DNA from: Lentisphaeria bacterium
Lineage (GTDB): Bacteria > Verrucomicrobiota > Lentisphaeria > Victivallales > Victivallaceae
Direction: 5' to 3'
Assembly (NCBI GenBank): GCA_900768515.1
Contig: CAAGDG010000142.1
Coordinates: forward strand, 20,368 to 84,367
Length of the DNA stretch: 64,000 bases
In this document: positions 34,214 to 42,982 of the stretch, piece after piece
How positions within the stretch are numbered: the stretch's first letter is position 1
How the letters are laid out: every line of letters begins with the position of its first letter
Notes under the pieces: generated by a model
Database searches by the model: none
What the model was told of the DNA's origin: nothing
Seen by the model: the letters and a program-made list of their open reading frames with translations, nothing else
Translations under genes and position numbers: made by a program

Positions 34214-36886
34214 ATGCCGGACGTTCACCACAAAACCGAACCGTCCGCTCCGCGCGGACAGGCAAGTCTCCGCCGGAGAGGAACCGGTCCGGCTTCCCGC
34301 CGGATTGCGGCGGTGTTCGGCGCGTTCCTGCTCCTCGCTCCGGTCGCAGCCGCCGTACCGCCTTCCCCCGAAAACCCGACGGCGGCAGAAACCCGGAACG
34401 AAACCGACGTCCGGCTCGCGGAGGCGTTCCGCAGTCGGGATCGAAAAGCGCTGCGCGAGCTCTCCCGCACGGTTCCCCTCGACCGGCTCAACGCGCTGAT
34501 TCCGCCGGAGGAGTGGACAGTGCTCTTTTCCGAGGCGGAAGCGACCGATTTTCTGCGCTTTCTCTTCTCGGGGTACTACACGCCTCACGCGGGACTCTTC
34601 CGGGCGCTGGCGCAGGCGGCTCCGCTGAATGAAGAACAGGCCGCGGCCGCCGACATGCTGCTGGACCTCGGGGCGGGAGTCGAACCGGACCGTTTTCCGG
34701 AACCCGTCCCCCCGGTATTCGCGCTCACCGTCGCGCTGGCCCGAAAAGGGATGTACACGGAGCGCGACCTCGCCTTCTGCCGGAAACTTCTCGACATCGG
34801 TTTCGGCGTCGACGAACCCGACGCTTCCGGCATCACCCCCCGGGAGATGGCGGCCGCCCTCCCCGCCTGGCGGACCGAACTGCTCAAACTCGGGGCGAAA
34901 CCGGGCCTGACCACCTTCTCGCCGAAAGCAGTGAAGCTCTACACCGCACTGCACCGGACACCTTTCGAGGGGATTTCCCCGGAAGAGATTCCGGACGAGG
35001 AAACCATCAACCGGCGCTGGCCGGACGGGGATCGCCCGCTCCTCTTCGCAATCGACCAGCTCAAAGAGTTCTCGCCGGCCCGGCTGGAGGCGGTCCGGCT
35101 GCTGCTGCGGGCGGGCGCGGATCCGAATCTCACCGACCGCAAAGGGGGCGCGCTCCACCACCTCTTTGAGACCTCCCCCGACGCCCAGCTCATGCTGCTG
35201 CCCGAACTTCTGAAGGCGGGGGCGGATGTCAACGATCCCGGTCCCGGGAGGGAGGCCCCGGTCTTTACACTGTTCCGCAATTCACTCACCATCAATCAGA
35301 AGCGTTTGATTCTCCGGCTGCTGCTCAGCCAGTCCCTCGACCTCTCCGTCCGTTCCGCGGCAGGTGAGGAGATCGCGGCGGCCGCCCCCCCAGCTCTCCG
35401 GGGACTGCTGCAAAGGCACAGCGCGGCGGCCACCGAAAAACTCCGCAAAGAAGCGCTGCCGCGAACGGCCGGCGAACGGAGAAGTTTTACGGCTTCGGGC
35501 GTGACGTTTCATCTGCGCTCCTGCCCGCCGGGGAGCTTCACGATGGGGAGCGCCCCGGGGACGCCGGGACGGCGCAACGACGAACCGCTCCATCCGGTCG
35601 AACTGACCTACGGCTACTGGCTCGGCGAAACAGAGGTCTCCCAGCAGTTCTACAAGGCGCTCACCGGAAAGAACCCCTCCCGCTGGCAGTCACCCGGGGC
35701 GCCGGTCGAACAGGTCAGCTGGGATGAGGCGATGGCGTTCTGCGAAAAACTCAATTCCGCGCTCCAGTCGGAGCTTCCGACCGGATACGCGTTCCGGCTG
35801 CCGACCGAGGCGGAGTGGGAGTATGCGGCCCGAGCCGGGGAGTCGTTCCGCTTCAGCGGTTCCGACGACTACCGGGAGGTGGCTGTCATCGGAACGCCCC
35901 CGGCGGAAAGCGGGACACGAAAACCGAACAAGTGGGGCTTTTTCGACCTCTCCGGCAACGTGGCGGAGTGGTGTTTCGATCCGCCCTCCCCCTACGGCGG
36001 CGGACGGGAGACGGCGGTCGACCCGGTCGGAACCGGCAGAAGCGACCGCCGGATCCACCGCGGCGGAAGCGTTTTCGACACCGGGCAGAACGGGGCGGAA
36101 CTGCGGACCGCCGCGCGCCGGTCCGAACACCGGAAACAGCGGCAGTACAAGCTCGGATTCCGGATCGCGCTGGCCCCGGAGCTGAAACCCGGCGGGGAGT
36201 TCCGGAAGGCCGATTCTCCGGAGGAGCGGTTCGCGCAGCCGGAATCGGAGTACGCCTACGCCTTCCCGGAACGGGGCCGGAACGGCGGGATCGCGTTCCG
36301 GCTGAACCCGGAGACATTTTCCGACGGAGCGACCTGTTCGGTCTGGGTCCGGCCCGGAACCGTCTCCGCGGCAAATCAGACCATCTTCCGGATGCGGTCA
36401 GCGTCCGGGGAGGTCCGGCGGCTCGCGGTCGGCGGAGCGAACCTCGGATTCCTCTTCTGGGAGGAGAGCGCCGACACCCCGCGCGGGGTGGTGGGCCACT
36501 CCCCGCTTCCGGCGGACCGGTGGAGCAATGTGGTTCTGACGATGGATGACGCGACCTTTGCCGTCTACTGCAACGGGAGCCTGGTTTGTTCCGGCCGATT
36601 CCAGAATCCCGGTTTGTTCCGGCCGGAAGAGTTCTGTGTGGGGAGCAACTCCACCGATGAGCGTCCGGAGAAATCTCCTGCCCGGTTTACGGGAGAGATC
36701 ACCGACGTGGCGCTCTGGAACCGCGCCCTGGCCCCGACGGAGATTCAGCCGGACTCCCAGCGGAAAATCCGTACCGGACTGCTCGGTTGCTGGGGCTTCT
36801 CCCGCGGACAGTTCAACGCGGCCGGCGGCGGCACGCTCCGCGCGACGACGATCGGCAATCCGACCACCGTCCGGGTCCGGAGGTGA
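34214..36886 (+). CDS. Exported ankyrin-repeat protein with degenerate FGE/SUMF1 domain and LamG-like domain
   Basis: An 890-residue multidomain protein. A 30-residue basic leader precedes a hydrophobic stretch (about 31-48) ending AAA, probably a signal peptide. Ankyrin-like repeats follow (LLDLGAGVEP about 150; LLLRAGADPNLTDRKGGALHHLF about 300; LLKAGADVNDPG about 330). Residues about 430-650 are a formylglycine-generating-enzyme fold (PPGSFTMGS, ETEVSQQFYKALTG, RLPTEAEWEYAARAG, GNVAEW, RGGS, LGFRIA). The two catalytic Cys that follow RGGS in true FGE are replaced (VFDTGQNGAELRTAAR), so sulfatase activation is unlikely. Residues about 705-890 look like a LamG/concanavalin sugar-binding fold. 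The combination suggests an envelope binding or scaffold protein. Confidence 0.85.
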   Translation: MPDVHHKTEPSAPRGQASLRRRGTGPASRRIAAVFGAFLLLAPVAAAVPPSPENPTAAETRNETDVRLAEAFRSRDRKALRELSRTVPLDRLNALIPPEEWTVLFSEAEATDFLRFLFSGYYTPHAGLFRALAQAAPLNEEQAAAADMLLDLGAGVEPDRFPEPVPPVFALTVALARKGMYTERDLAFCRKLLDIGFGVDEPDASGITPREMAAALPAWRTELLKLGAKPGLTTFSPKAVKLYTALHRTPFEGISPEEIPDEETINRRWPDGDRPLLFAIDQLKEFSPARLEAVRLLLRAGADPNLTDRKGGALHHLFETSPDAQLMLLPELLKAGADVNDPGPGREAPVFTLFRNSLTINQKRLILRLLLSQSLDLSVRSAAGEEIAAAAPPALRGLLQRHSAAATEKLRKEALPRTAGERRSFTASGVTFHLRSCPPGSFTMGSAPGTPGRRNDEPLHPVELTYGYWLGETEVSQQFYKALTGKNPSRWQSPGAPVEQVSWDEAMAFCEKLNSALQSELPTGYAFRLPTEAEWEYAARAGESFRFSGSDDYREVAVIGTPPAESGTRKPNKWGFFDLSGNVAEWCFDPPSPYGGGRETAVDPVGTGRSDRRIHRGGSVFDTGQNGAELRTAARRSEHRKQRQYKLGFRIALAPELKPGGEFRKADSPEERFAQPESEYAYAFPERGRNGGIAFRLNPETFSDGATCSVWVRPGTVSAANQTIFRMRSASGEVRRLAVGGANLGFLFWEESADTPRGVVGHSPLPADRWSNVVLTMDDATFAVYCNGSLVCSGRFQNPGLFRPEEFCVGSNSTDERPEKSPARFTGEITDVALWNRALAPTEIQPDSQRKIRTGLLGCWGFSRGQFNAAGGGTLRATTIGNPTTVRVRR

Positions 36887-36971
36887 TCCCGCGCCGGAAA
36901 ACTCCGGAACTCCTCCCCGACAGGACCGACGAGGTCCGCCATCGGGACCGGGCGGAAAGAAAGGATGCAAA

Positions 36972-37454
36972 ATGGGAAACCGGCAGCTTCTTTTCTCTCT
37001 CACAACAGCAGTGCTCCTCCTGAGCGGCTGCAACGGAATCGTCAGACACAAGACGCTGGGGTTCCGGAAGAGCGCAACGGTGGAATTCTGCCGCCGCTCC
37101 CCGGTCTGGCTCTCTCCGGCGGCGGCGGTCGGCGGCGTTGCCGTGGACCTGCCGGTCGCCGCACTGGACACCGCGGCCAATCCCTTCTGCGCCCTCTGCC
37201 TGATCGCCCGCGGACCCGACCCCCGCGCGGAATTCGACGCCCGGAACCTCCTCTTCCTGCCGCTCTGGGTCTGGACACTGCCGATCGGGATGGCGGCACT
37301 TCCGTTTCTGCCGGAGGAGAGTTACCGGGAACTTTTCGGAAACGGGAGCGCCCTGTGGGAGACGCCGCCACCGGAACAGAAGCCGGAACCATCTCCGCTC
37401 CCCGCCGACGGTCGAGAAGCCTCCGCCGCCGCGCCGGTTCAGGATCTCCGATAA
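36972..37454 (+). CDS. Small lipoprotein of unknown function
   Basis: A 160-residue protein with a lipoprotein signal peptide: VLLLSGC places the acylated Cys at about residue 20. The mature part contains two hydrophobic stretches (LSPAAAVGGVAVDLPVAALDTAANPFCALCLIA and LLFLPLWVWTLPIGMAALPFL) and a Pro-rich tail. It resembles YceK-type lipoproteins in layout, but this is weak. AAAGGA precedes ATG 36972. The last 16 bases overlap the convergent comF-like gene. Confidence 0.7.
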   Translation: MGNRQLLFSLTTAVLLLSGCNGIVRHKTLGFRKSATVEFCRRSPVWLSPAAAVGGVAVDLPVAALDTAANPFCALCLIARGPDPRAEFDARNLLFLPLWVWTLPIGMAALPFLPEESYRELFGNGSALWETPPPEQKPEPSPLPADGREASAAAPVQDLR

Positions 37455-38170
37455 CGCGGTGTCCGGGCGATGGTCACAACGAAGATCGGTCCGCAGCCGG
37501 CCGCACGCAGGACTTTCGCCGCGGCGGTCAGCGTGGCGCCGGTGGTGAAAACATCGTCCACCAGCAGCACCGTCCGGCCGGTCACCGCGTCCGGATCGCG
37601 CACGGCAAAGGCGCCGCGGGGATTCCGGGCGCGCTGTTCGCGGCGCAGTCCGGCCTGCCTCCGGGTCCGTTTCCGCCGCCGAAGCGCGTTCCGGCACGGA
37701 ATCCCGAGTTCAGCGGCAAGGCGCTCCCCGAAAAGTCCCGCCTGATTGTAGGAACGCCGCCACAATCGGGTCCAGTGCAGCGGCACCGGAACCACCAGAT
37801 CCGCCCGGAACCGCGCCTCCCGCAACGCCTCCGCAGCCAGCGCGCCGAACGGACGCGCCAGTTCCGGTCTTCCATGGAATTTGAAATCGTGCACCAGTTC
37901 GCGGGCCGCGCCGGTGTATTCGAAAAGCGTGACGGCGCCGTTCCAGGGTCTCTCCTCCGCCTCCGCCAGACAGGCGGAACATTGCGCGAGCACCCCGTCG
38001 AGCGCTCCGCCGCAGCCGGGGCACCGCGGCCCGGCGGGAATCCGGGAAAGCTCCGCCAGACAGGCGGCACAGAAGCGGTTGGCGCCGCCACCGTCGCCGC
38101 GCCCGCAGCGCGGACAGGGCAGCAGATTGCAGGCCCGGGAGAAACGGCGCAGCAGTTCAAAAAACCCCAT
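37439..38170 (-). CDS. comF: ComF-family phosphoribosyltransferase-like protein
   Basis: A 243-residue protein with two N-terminal zinc-ribbon Cys pairs (CPRCGRG, FCAACLAEL, CPGCGGAL, CSACLAEA) and a C-terminal PRTase fold carrying VLLVDDVFTTGATLTAAAKVL. Family members include ComF (DNA uptake) and GntX; the biochemical role is not settled. VPVPLHWTRLWRRSYNQAGLF is the usual family signature. It is the last gene of the minus-strand run and overlaps yraN by 14 bases. Confidence 0.92.
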   Translation of the reverse strand: MGFFELLRRFSRACNLLPCPRCGRGDGGGANRFCAACLAELSRIPAGPRCPGCGGALDGVLAQCSACLAEAEERPWNGAVTLFEYTGAARELVHDFKFHGRPELARPFGALAAEALREARFRADLVVPVPLHWTRLWRRSYNQAGLFGERLAAELGIPCRNALRRRKRTRRQAGLRREQRARNPRGAFAVRDPDAVTGRTVLLVDDVFTTGATLTAAAKVLRAAGCGPIFVVTIARTPRYRRS

Positions 38171-38573
38171 CGAACCGGTCCCCTCCGTTGTCGAGCGGCG
38201 GCAGATAGTCGCGGATCCGCCGGATCGAACGCGCGCCCCAGCGGCTCAAAACCACCTCGACCAGATCGAACCGGCAGCGCATCCGCGGCGACCCGATCAT
38301 CCGCCAGTACCAGCGCGCAGCCCGGAAATTGCGCGCCCGCTGGCGCGGGGAAAGATTGTCGGCGGGCCGGTAGAACCCCTCGCGCCGCAAAGTCTTGACT
38401 TCGACGAACAGCAAAGTGGCGCCGTCGCGGGCGACAATGTCCAGCTCTCCGGCCTTCACCCGGAAGTTCCGGGTCAGGATCGCACACCCGTCGGCCTCCA
38501 GAAGCCGGACCGCGAGCGCCTCTCCGCGCCGTCCGGCCCGGAGGTGGGCGGCGCGGGCGCGGCCGATTCTCAC
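38157..38573 (-). CDS. YraN/UPF0102 family nuclease-like protein
   Basis: A 138-residue protein with a restriction-endonuclease-like fold. RRGEALAVRLLEADGCAILTRNFRVKAGELDIVARDGATLLFVEVKT gives the E...D...E-V-K active-site pattern of UPF0102. A role in Holliday-junction or DNA processing has been proposed but not proved. It overlaps ispD by four bases and comF by 14, so the three are translationally coupled. Confidence 0.92.
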   Translation of the reverse strand: MRIGRARAAHLRAGRRGEALAVRLLEADGCAILTRNFRVKAGELDIVARDGATLLFVEVKTLRREGFYRPADNLSPRQRARNFRAARWYWRMIGSPRMRCRFDLVEVVLSRWGARSIRRIRDYLPPLDNGGDRFDGVF

Positions 38574-39253
38574 GAACCGGACTCCCCGATGAGAAGTTTC
38601 AACAGAGACAGGTCCCCGGGATAGGTGATCTTCCGGTTCTCCCGGGGATTGTGAACCATCCGGCAGGAATATCCGGCCAGCTCCATCATACCGGCATCAT
38701 CGGTAGTTTCCGCGTCGGGATGGGAGGAATAAGCCTGCCGCAGCCGGACCAGGTCGAACACCTGCGGAGTTTCCACCCGCCAGAGCCCTTCCCGTTCCAC
38801 CGTCCCGGCCACCGCGCCGTCCGCGCCGGCGCGTTTCAACGTGTCGGTGACCGGTTTCCCGGGAATTGCGCCGCCGCAGCGGCGGGCGACGGCGAGGAGT
38901 TCCTCCAGCAGCGGCCCATCCGCCAGCGGCCGCGCCGCGTCGTGGACAGCCACAAATCCGCGCTCCAGACGGAGCGCATCCAGCCCGGACCGGACCGAGC
39001 GGGGACGAGTCTCCCCCCCCGCGGCGAACACCGCCTCGACCTCCGGCAGAAAACGCCGGCAGAGTTCCCGGTAATGTTCCACCCCGGCGGCCGGGGCGAC
39101 CACCACCAGACACCCCGGAGCGGCCAGCGGCGCAAATGCCCGGACACTGTGCAGAAAGAGCGGCATTCCATCCAGTTCGCAGAGCAGTTTATCCCCGCCG
39201 AACCGCCGCGCCGAACCGCCGGCAACGATCACAACGCCGAGATCTTCGTACAT
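38570..39253 (-). CDS. ispD: 2-C-methyl-D-erythritol 4-phosphate cytidylyltransferase
   Basis: A 227-residue enzyme of the MEP isoprenoid pathway that joins CTP and methylerythritol phosphate. The nucleotide loop is VVIVAGGSARRFGGDKLLCEL, and VHDAARPL, a KPVTDTLK motif and TPQVFDLVRLRQAY are diagnostic. Neither ispF nor other MEP genes are adjacent. It follows gatA by 47 bp on the same strand. Confidence 0.95.
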   Translation of the reverse strand: MYEDLGVVIVAGGSARRFGGDKLLCELDGMPLFLHSVRAFAPLAAPGCLVVVAPAAGVEHYRELCRRFLPEVEAVFAAGGETRPRSVRSGLDALRLERGFVAVHDAARPLADGPLLEELLAVARRCGGAIPGKPVTDTLKRAGADGAVAGTVEREGLWRVETPQVFDLVRLRQAYSSHPDAETTDDAGMMELAGYSCRMVHNPRENRKITYPGDLSLLKLLIGESGS

Positions 39254-39300
39254 TTCAGACTCCCCGTTTCCGGAGTTCCGCCCCGGAGAGGCGGATCCGC

Positions 39301-40746
39301 TCAGGCGAGAAAGGCGTCCGCGGCCCGGAGCAGCCTCGCCTCCGCCAGCGCCGGAGCCAGGAACTGGACGCCGACCGGCATCCCGTTCTCACAGTCGACG
39401 CCGCCGGGAACGCTGATTCCGCAGTTGCCGGAGAGGTTGAGCGCGATCGTGAAGATGTCCGACAAATACATCTGCAGCGGATCGGACTTCTCTCCGAATT
39501 TGAAGGCGGAAGTCGGCGTGACCGGCGTCAGCATCAGATCGCACTGCCGGAACGCCTCCTCAAAATCGCGGCGGATCAGCGTGCGCACCTTCTGGGCGCG
39601 CAGGTAGTAGGCGTCGTAATATCCGCTCGAAAGCACGTAAGTCCCGAGCAGAATCCGCCGCTGCACCTCCGGGCCGAATCCGGCTCCGCGCGACTTGAAA
39701 TAGGTGTCGGTCAGATCGCGACCCTCCACCCGCTTTCCGTAGCGGATGCCGTCGAAACGGGCGAGGTTGGCGCTCGCTTCCGCGGTGGCGACAATGTAAT
39801 AGACCGCGACCGCATACTTGGTATGGGGCAGCGAAACTTCGACCGGAACCGCTCCCTCGGCCCGGATCTTTTCGATCGCCTGCTGCATGACCTTCTCGAC
39901 ACCGGCCGAAAGTCCGGAGCCGGTAAAATACTCCTTCGGCAACCCGATCCGCATTCCCCGGAGCGCCCCCTTCGAGGAGCGGACCGCGTCGGCGAAGCCG
40001 CCGGCCGGTTCCGGAAGCGAAGTCGAATCCATCGGGTCAAACCCCGCGATCGCATCGAGCAGAATCCCGGCGTCGAGCACGTCGTGGGTCATCGGCCCGA
40101 TCTGGTCGAGACTGGAGGCGAACGCCACCAGGCCGTAGCGGGAGACCCGCCCGTAGGTCGGCTTGAGCCCGACCACTCCGCAGAAGGCGGCCGGCTGACG
40201 GATCGAACCGCCGGTGTCGGACCCCAGCGCGGCCGGGGCGAACGACGCCGCGACACAGGCCGCAGAACCGCCCGAAGAGCCACCGGGGACCCGGTTCGGG
40301 TCGCGCGGGTTGCGGGTCTTCCGGAAAGCGCTGTTCTCACAGGAGGAGCCCATCGCGAACTCATCCATGTTCAACCGCCCGAACGGAATGAATCCCTTCG
40401 CCTTCAGCCGCGCCACCGCGGTTGAGTCGTAGGGAGAGATCACCGGTTCAAGAATCTTCGAAGCGCAGGAGCAGCTCTCTCCGGCGGTCACAATACAGTC
40501 TTTGATGCCGACTGGAATTCCATCGAATTCACTGAGCGCCTCCTTCCGGCGGCGGCGCTCGTCGGCGGCCAGCGCGGCGTCGAGCACGGCGGCGCGGTCG
40601 ATCTTCAGGAAAGCGCCGATTTCGCCGTCCTCACGGTCGATCCGGTCGAGATAACCGCGAACCAGTTCGCCGCAGGTGAACTCCCCGGCGGCCAGCGACG
40701 CGGCGATCCGGTGAATGGGCAGATCGGTCAGGTCAACGGTTCCCAT
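39301..40746 (-). CDS. gatA: Asp-tRNA(Asn)/Glu-tRNA(Gln) amidotransferase subunit A
   Basis: A 481-residue amidase subunit that releases ammonia from glutamine for Gln-tRNA or Asn-tRNA synthesis. The Ser-cisSer-Lys triad is visible: Lys in VGIKDCIVTAG and the serines in VPGGSSGGSAACVAA with SDTGGSIRQPAAFCG. ATG 40746 overlaps the gatC stop by one base (TGATG) with a strong GGGGAGGGG site ahead. gatB is not in this cluster, so the complex is assembled from separate loci. Confidence 0.96.
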   Translation of the reverse strand: MGTVDLTDLPIHRIAASLAAGEFTCGELVRGYLDRIDREDGEIGAFLKIDRAAVLDAALAADERRRRKEALSEFDGIPVGIKDCIVTAGESCSCASKILEPVISPYDSTAVARLKAKGFIPFGRLNMDEFAMGSSCENSAFRKTRNPRDPNRVPGGSSGGSAACVAASFAPAALGSDTGGSIRQPAAFCGVVGLKPTYGRVSRYGLVAFASSLDQIGPMTHDVLDAGILLDAIAGFDPMDSTSLPEPAGGFADAVRSSKGALRGMRIGLPKEYFTGSGLSAGVEKVMQQAIEKIRAEGAVPVEVSLPHTKYAVAVYYIVATAEASANLARFDGIRYGKRVEGRDLTDTYFKSRGAGFGPEVQRRILLGTYVLSSGYYDAYYLRAQKVRTLIRRDFEEAFRQCDLMLTPVTPTSAFKFGEKSDPLQMYLSDIFTIALNLSGNCGISVPGGVDCENGMPVGVQFLAPALAEARLLRAADAFLA

Positions 40747-41054
40747 CAATTCATCCCCTCCCCGGGCAGCACCTGGGGCACCCGGATCAAATCTTCATTC
40801 ATCAGCGCAGGGGCATTGGCCAGAAGGAGGGTGCGGTCGGCCGGCTCCCGGACCACGTCCTCGCGCCAGACGTTGGAGAGCGCCGCCGCGTGCGCGGTCG
40901 GTTCCACGCCCTCGACGTCGACCTCGCCGAGTTCGGCGATGTATCCGACGATGCTCTCAAGCTCCTTCTGAAGCTGAGCGGCCCGTTCCGGCGCGATTTC
41001 GAGCCGGGCAAGATTGGCCACATACGCGATATCGATATCGGTCTTTTCCATCAT
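40746..41054 (-). CDS. gatC: Asp-tRNA(Asn)/Glu-tRNA(Gln) amidotransferase subunit C
   Basis: A 102-residue small subunit that stabilises GatA-GatB. The pattern IAYVANLARLEIAPERAAQLQKELESIVGYIAELGEVDVEGVEPTAH is the standard GatC sequence, and the tail contains LANAPALMNEDLIRVPQVL. The start is MMEKTD; the second Met is an equal alternative. It is followed immediately by gatA. Confidence 0.95.
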   Translation of the reverse strand: MMEKTDIDIAYVANLARLEIAPERAAQLQKELESIVGYIAELGEVDVEGVEPTAHAAALSNVWREDVVREPADRTLLLANAPALMNEDLIRVPQVLPGEGMN

Positions 41055-41118
41055 CCCACCTTCCGTTCGCCGGACCGCCGGAGAACCGACGGCCCGGACA
41101 AATGCATCACGCCGGCAG

Positions 41119-42777
41119 TTACTTCGCGCTGTGCTCCAGCTCCAGCGTGCGGGTCACGAGATCGCAGACCGACGACGGCCCGAAGTACTGGATCGGACCC
41201 GGATAGACGTATTCGGTCGCCTTCGCCCACTCCGCCCGGTGCGCCGCAAAGTAGCGGAACGGCGCGCCGTCCAGTTCAACCAGCGCCTTGCGGATCACCG
41301 GCTTGTCGTGCCCGTGACGACGCTCAATGTTCATCATCATCGTGATCGGAATGCCGCCGGCGATCCAGTTGCCGGACGGCTGCATGGTGTTGCGCACGCT
41401 GGACATGTACCCGGTGCGGCCGGCGCCGATCAGCGCGGCGGCGTTGTAACCGAGACTGTAGCAGTAGTCGGCGTCGAAGTTCGACGGCGCGGCGCAGCGC
41501 CCTTCGTAACCGAAGAAGTGGACCTGGGTGCTGAACTTGCCGCTGTATTCACCGGCGGCCTTCATCGCCTTCAGCCGGGTGCCGACCATCTCGGCCAGCA
41601 TCTTCTCGGTCTCAATCAGCGAAACCTGCACGTTGCCGTGCGGGTCGCGGTCGTTGCAGAGCTGGATCTGAATGCCGGAGGGCAGCGTCGAGAAGACCGC
41701 GGCCGACTCCTTCGAAAGGTTGGCCAGCGCAAAGGCGACCTTCTCGGCTTTCTCCATCGCATCGACCTTGGCGGCGTTGGCGGCGAGCAGGTCGTTGAGT
41801 TCGGCGATCAGAACCTTGATCTCCGGCACGAATTCGATCAACCCTTCCGGAATCAGGGCGACGCCGAAGTTCATTCCGGCGGCGGCGCGGGCGGCGACCA
41901 CCAGCGCGATCTCCTCGACGATCTGGCCGAGGGTCATCTTCTTCGCGGCGACCTCCTCGGAGATGATCGCGATGTTCGGCTGGGTCTGGAGCGCGCACTC
42001 CAGCGCGATATGGCTGGCGGAACGGCCCATCAGTTTGATGAAGTGCCAATATTTCTTCGCGGAATTGGCGTCGCGGCCGATGTTGCCGATCAGTTCGCTG
42101 TAGACGCGGCAGGCGGTGTCGAAACCGAAACTCGCCTCGATCCACTCGTTCTTGAGGTCGCCGTCGATGGTCTTCGGGCAGCCGATCACCTGGATCGGAA
42201 TGTTCCTGCCCTTGAAATATTCGGCCAGCATGCAGGCGTTGGTGTTGGAGTCGTCGCCGCCGATGATGACCAGCGCGGAGATGCCGAGAGCTTCACAATG
42301 CTTGCGGGCAGCCTCGAACTGTTCGTCGGTTTCGAGCTTGGTCCGACCGGATCCGATCATGTCGAAGCCGCCGGTGTTGCGGTAGGCGTCGATGATGTCG
42401 GCGGAGAGCTCCATGTATTCGTCCTTGACCAGCCCGTCCGGCCCCTTCAGGAAGCCGAAGAGACGGCTTTCGGGATGCAGCGAACGGATGCCGTCGAAGA
42501 GACCGGCGATCACATTGTGTCCGCCGGGAGCCTGTGCGCCGGAGAGTATCACGCCGACGTTCAGCGGAGCCGCGAGCCGGCCGCCCTCGCCCGCTTCGAA
42601 GGTGAGCACCGGGCTGCCGAAGGTGGTTTTGAAGATTTCGCGAATCTTCTCGACGTCGGCGACCGCGGTGGTCGGAGCGCCTTCATTCACACGGACCAGG
42701 GCGCCTTTGGCCAGCGCGGGGGGAAGTTTCGGGGCGTAGGCGGCGCGCGCCTTCTGCAGCGGAGAAATCGTGCTCAT
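41119..42777 (-). CDS. PPi-dependent phosphofructokinase (diphosphate-fructose-6-phosphate 1-phosphotransferase)
   Basis: A 552-residue long-form phosphofructokinase. The decisive motif is GGDDSNTNA, where the second Asp marks PPi use instead of [13 protein letters not shown] and the Lys therein support this. Other marks are [19 protein letters not shown] and [19 protein letters not shown]. It makes fructose-1,6-bisphosphate reversibly, saving ATP in fermentative glycolysis. It begins a minus-strand run that continues 64 bp later with gatC; a promoter lies at 42837-42865. Confidence 0.95.
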   Translation of the reverse strand: MSTISPLQKARAAYAPKLPPALAKGALVRVNEGAPTTAVADVEKIREIFKTTFGSPVLTFEAGEGGRLAAPLNVGVILSGAQAPGGHNVIAGLFDGIRSLHPESRLFGFLKGPDGLVKDEYMELSADIIDAYRNTGGFDMIGSGRTKLETDEQFEAARKHCEALGISALVIIGGDDSNTNACMLAEYFKGRNIPIQVIGCPKTIDGDLKNEWIEASFGFDTACRVYSELIGNIGRDANSAKKYWHFIKLMGRSASHIALECALQTQPNIAIISEEVAAKKMTLGQIVEEIALVVAARAAAGMNFGVALIPEGLIEFVPEIKVLIAELNDLLAANAAKVDAMEKAEKVAFALANLSKESAAVFSTLPSGIQIQLCNDRDPHGNVQVSLIETEKMLAEMVGTRLKAMKAAGEYSGKFSTQVHFFGYEGRCAAPSNFDADYCYSLGYNAAALIGAGRTGYMSSVRNTMQPSGNWIAGGIPITMMMNIERRHGHDKPVIRKALVELDGAPFRYFAAHRAEWAKATEYVYPGPIQYFGPSSVCDLVTRTLELEHSAK

Positions 42778-42836
42778 GACTTCATTCCTCTATCTTGATG
42801 ATCGTTGAAAACGTTGAAGTTCCGGACTTGCGATAT

Positions 42837-42865
42837 AAAATAATCCTTCTTTTCCGATTTATCAA
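42837..42865 (-). promoter_or_regulatory. Promoter of the PPi-phosphofructokinase run
   Basis: On the minus strand TTGATA (42865-42860), 17 bp, TATTTT (42842-42837), about 60 bp before the start codon. It lies one base from the -35 of the divergent S41 protease promoter. Confidence 0.45.
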
Positions 42866-42866
42866 G

Positions 42867-42896
42867 TTGGAAAACCGGTCGGCCGCGCGTTATATT
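42867..42896 (+). promoter_or_regulatory. Promoter of the S41 protease gene
   Basis: TTGGAA (42867-42872), 18 bp, TATATT (42891-42896), back to back with the divergent promoter. Confidence 0.5.
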
Positions 42897-42982
42897 GCCG
42901 GATACGGCGGGGGAGCGCATGACCGGGCGCACGGAGCGCCGCTCCCGGATGGCCCCTGCCCGAACCGCGAGGAGAACACGCC

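Noticed and set aside
34214..36886. Sulfatase-activating enzyme
   Set aside because: The domain lacks both catalytic cysteines after RGGS and no sulfatase gene is in the window.
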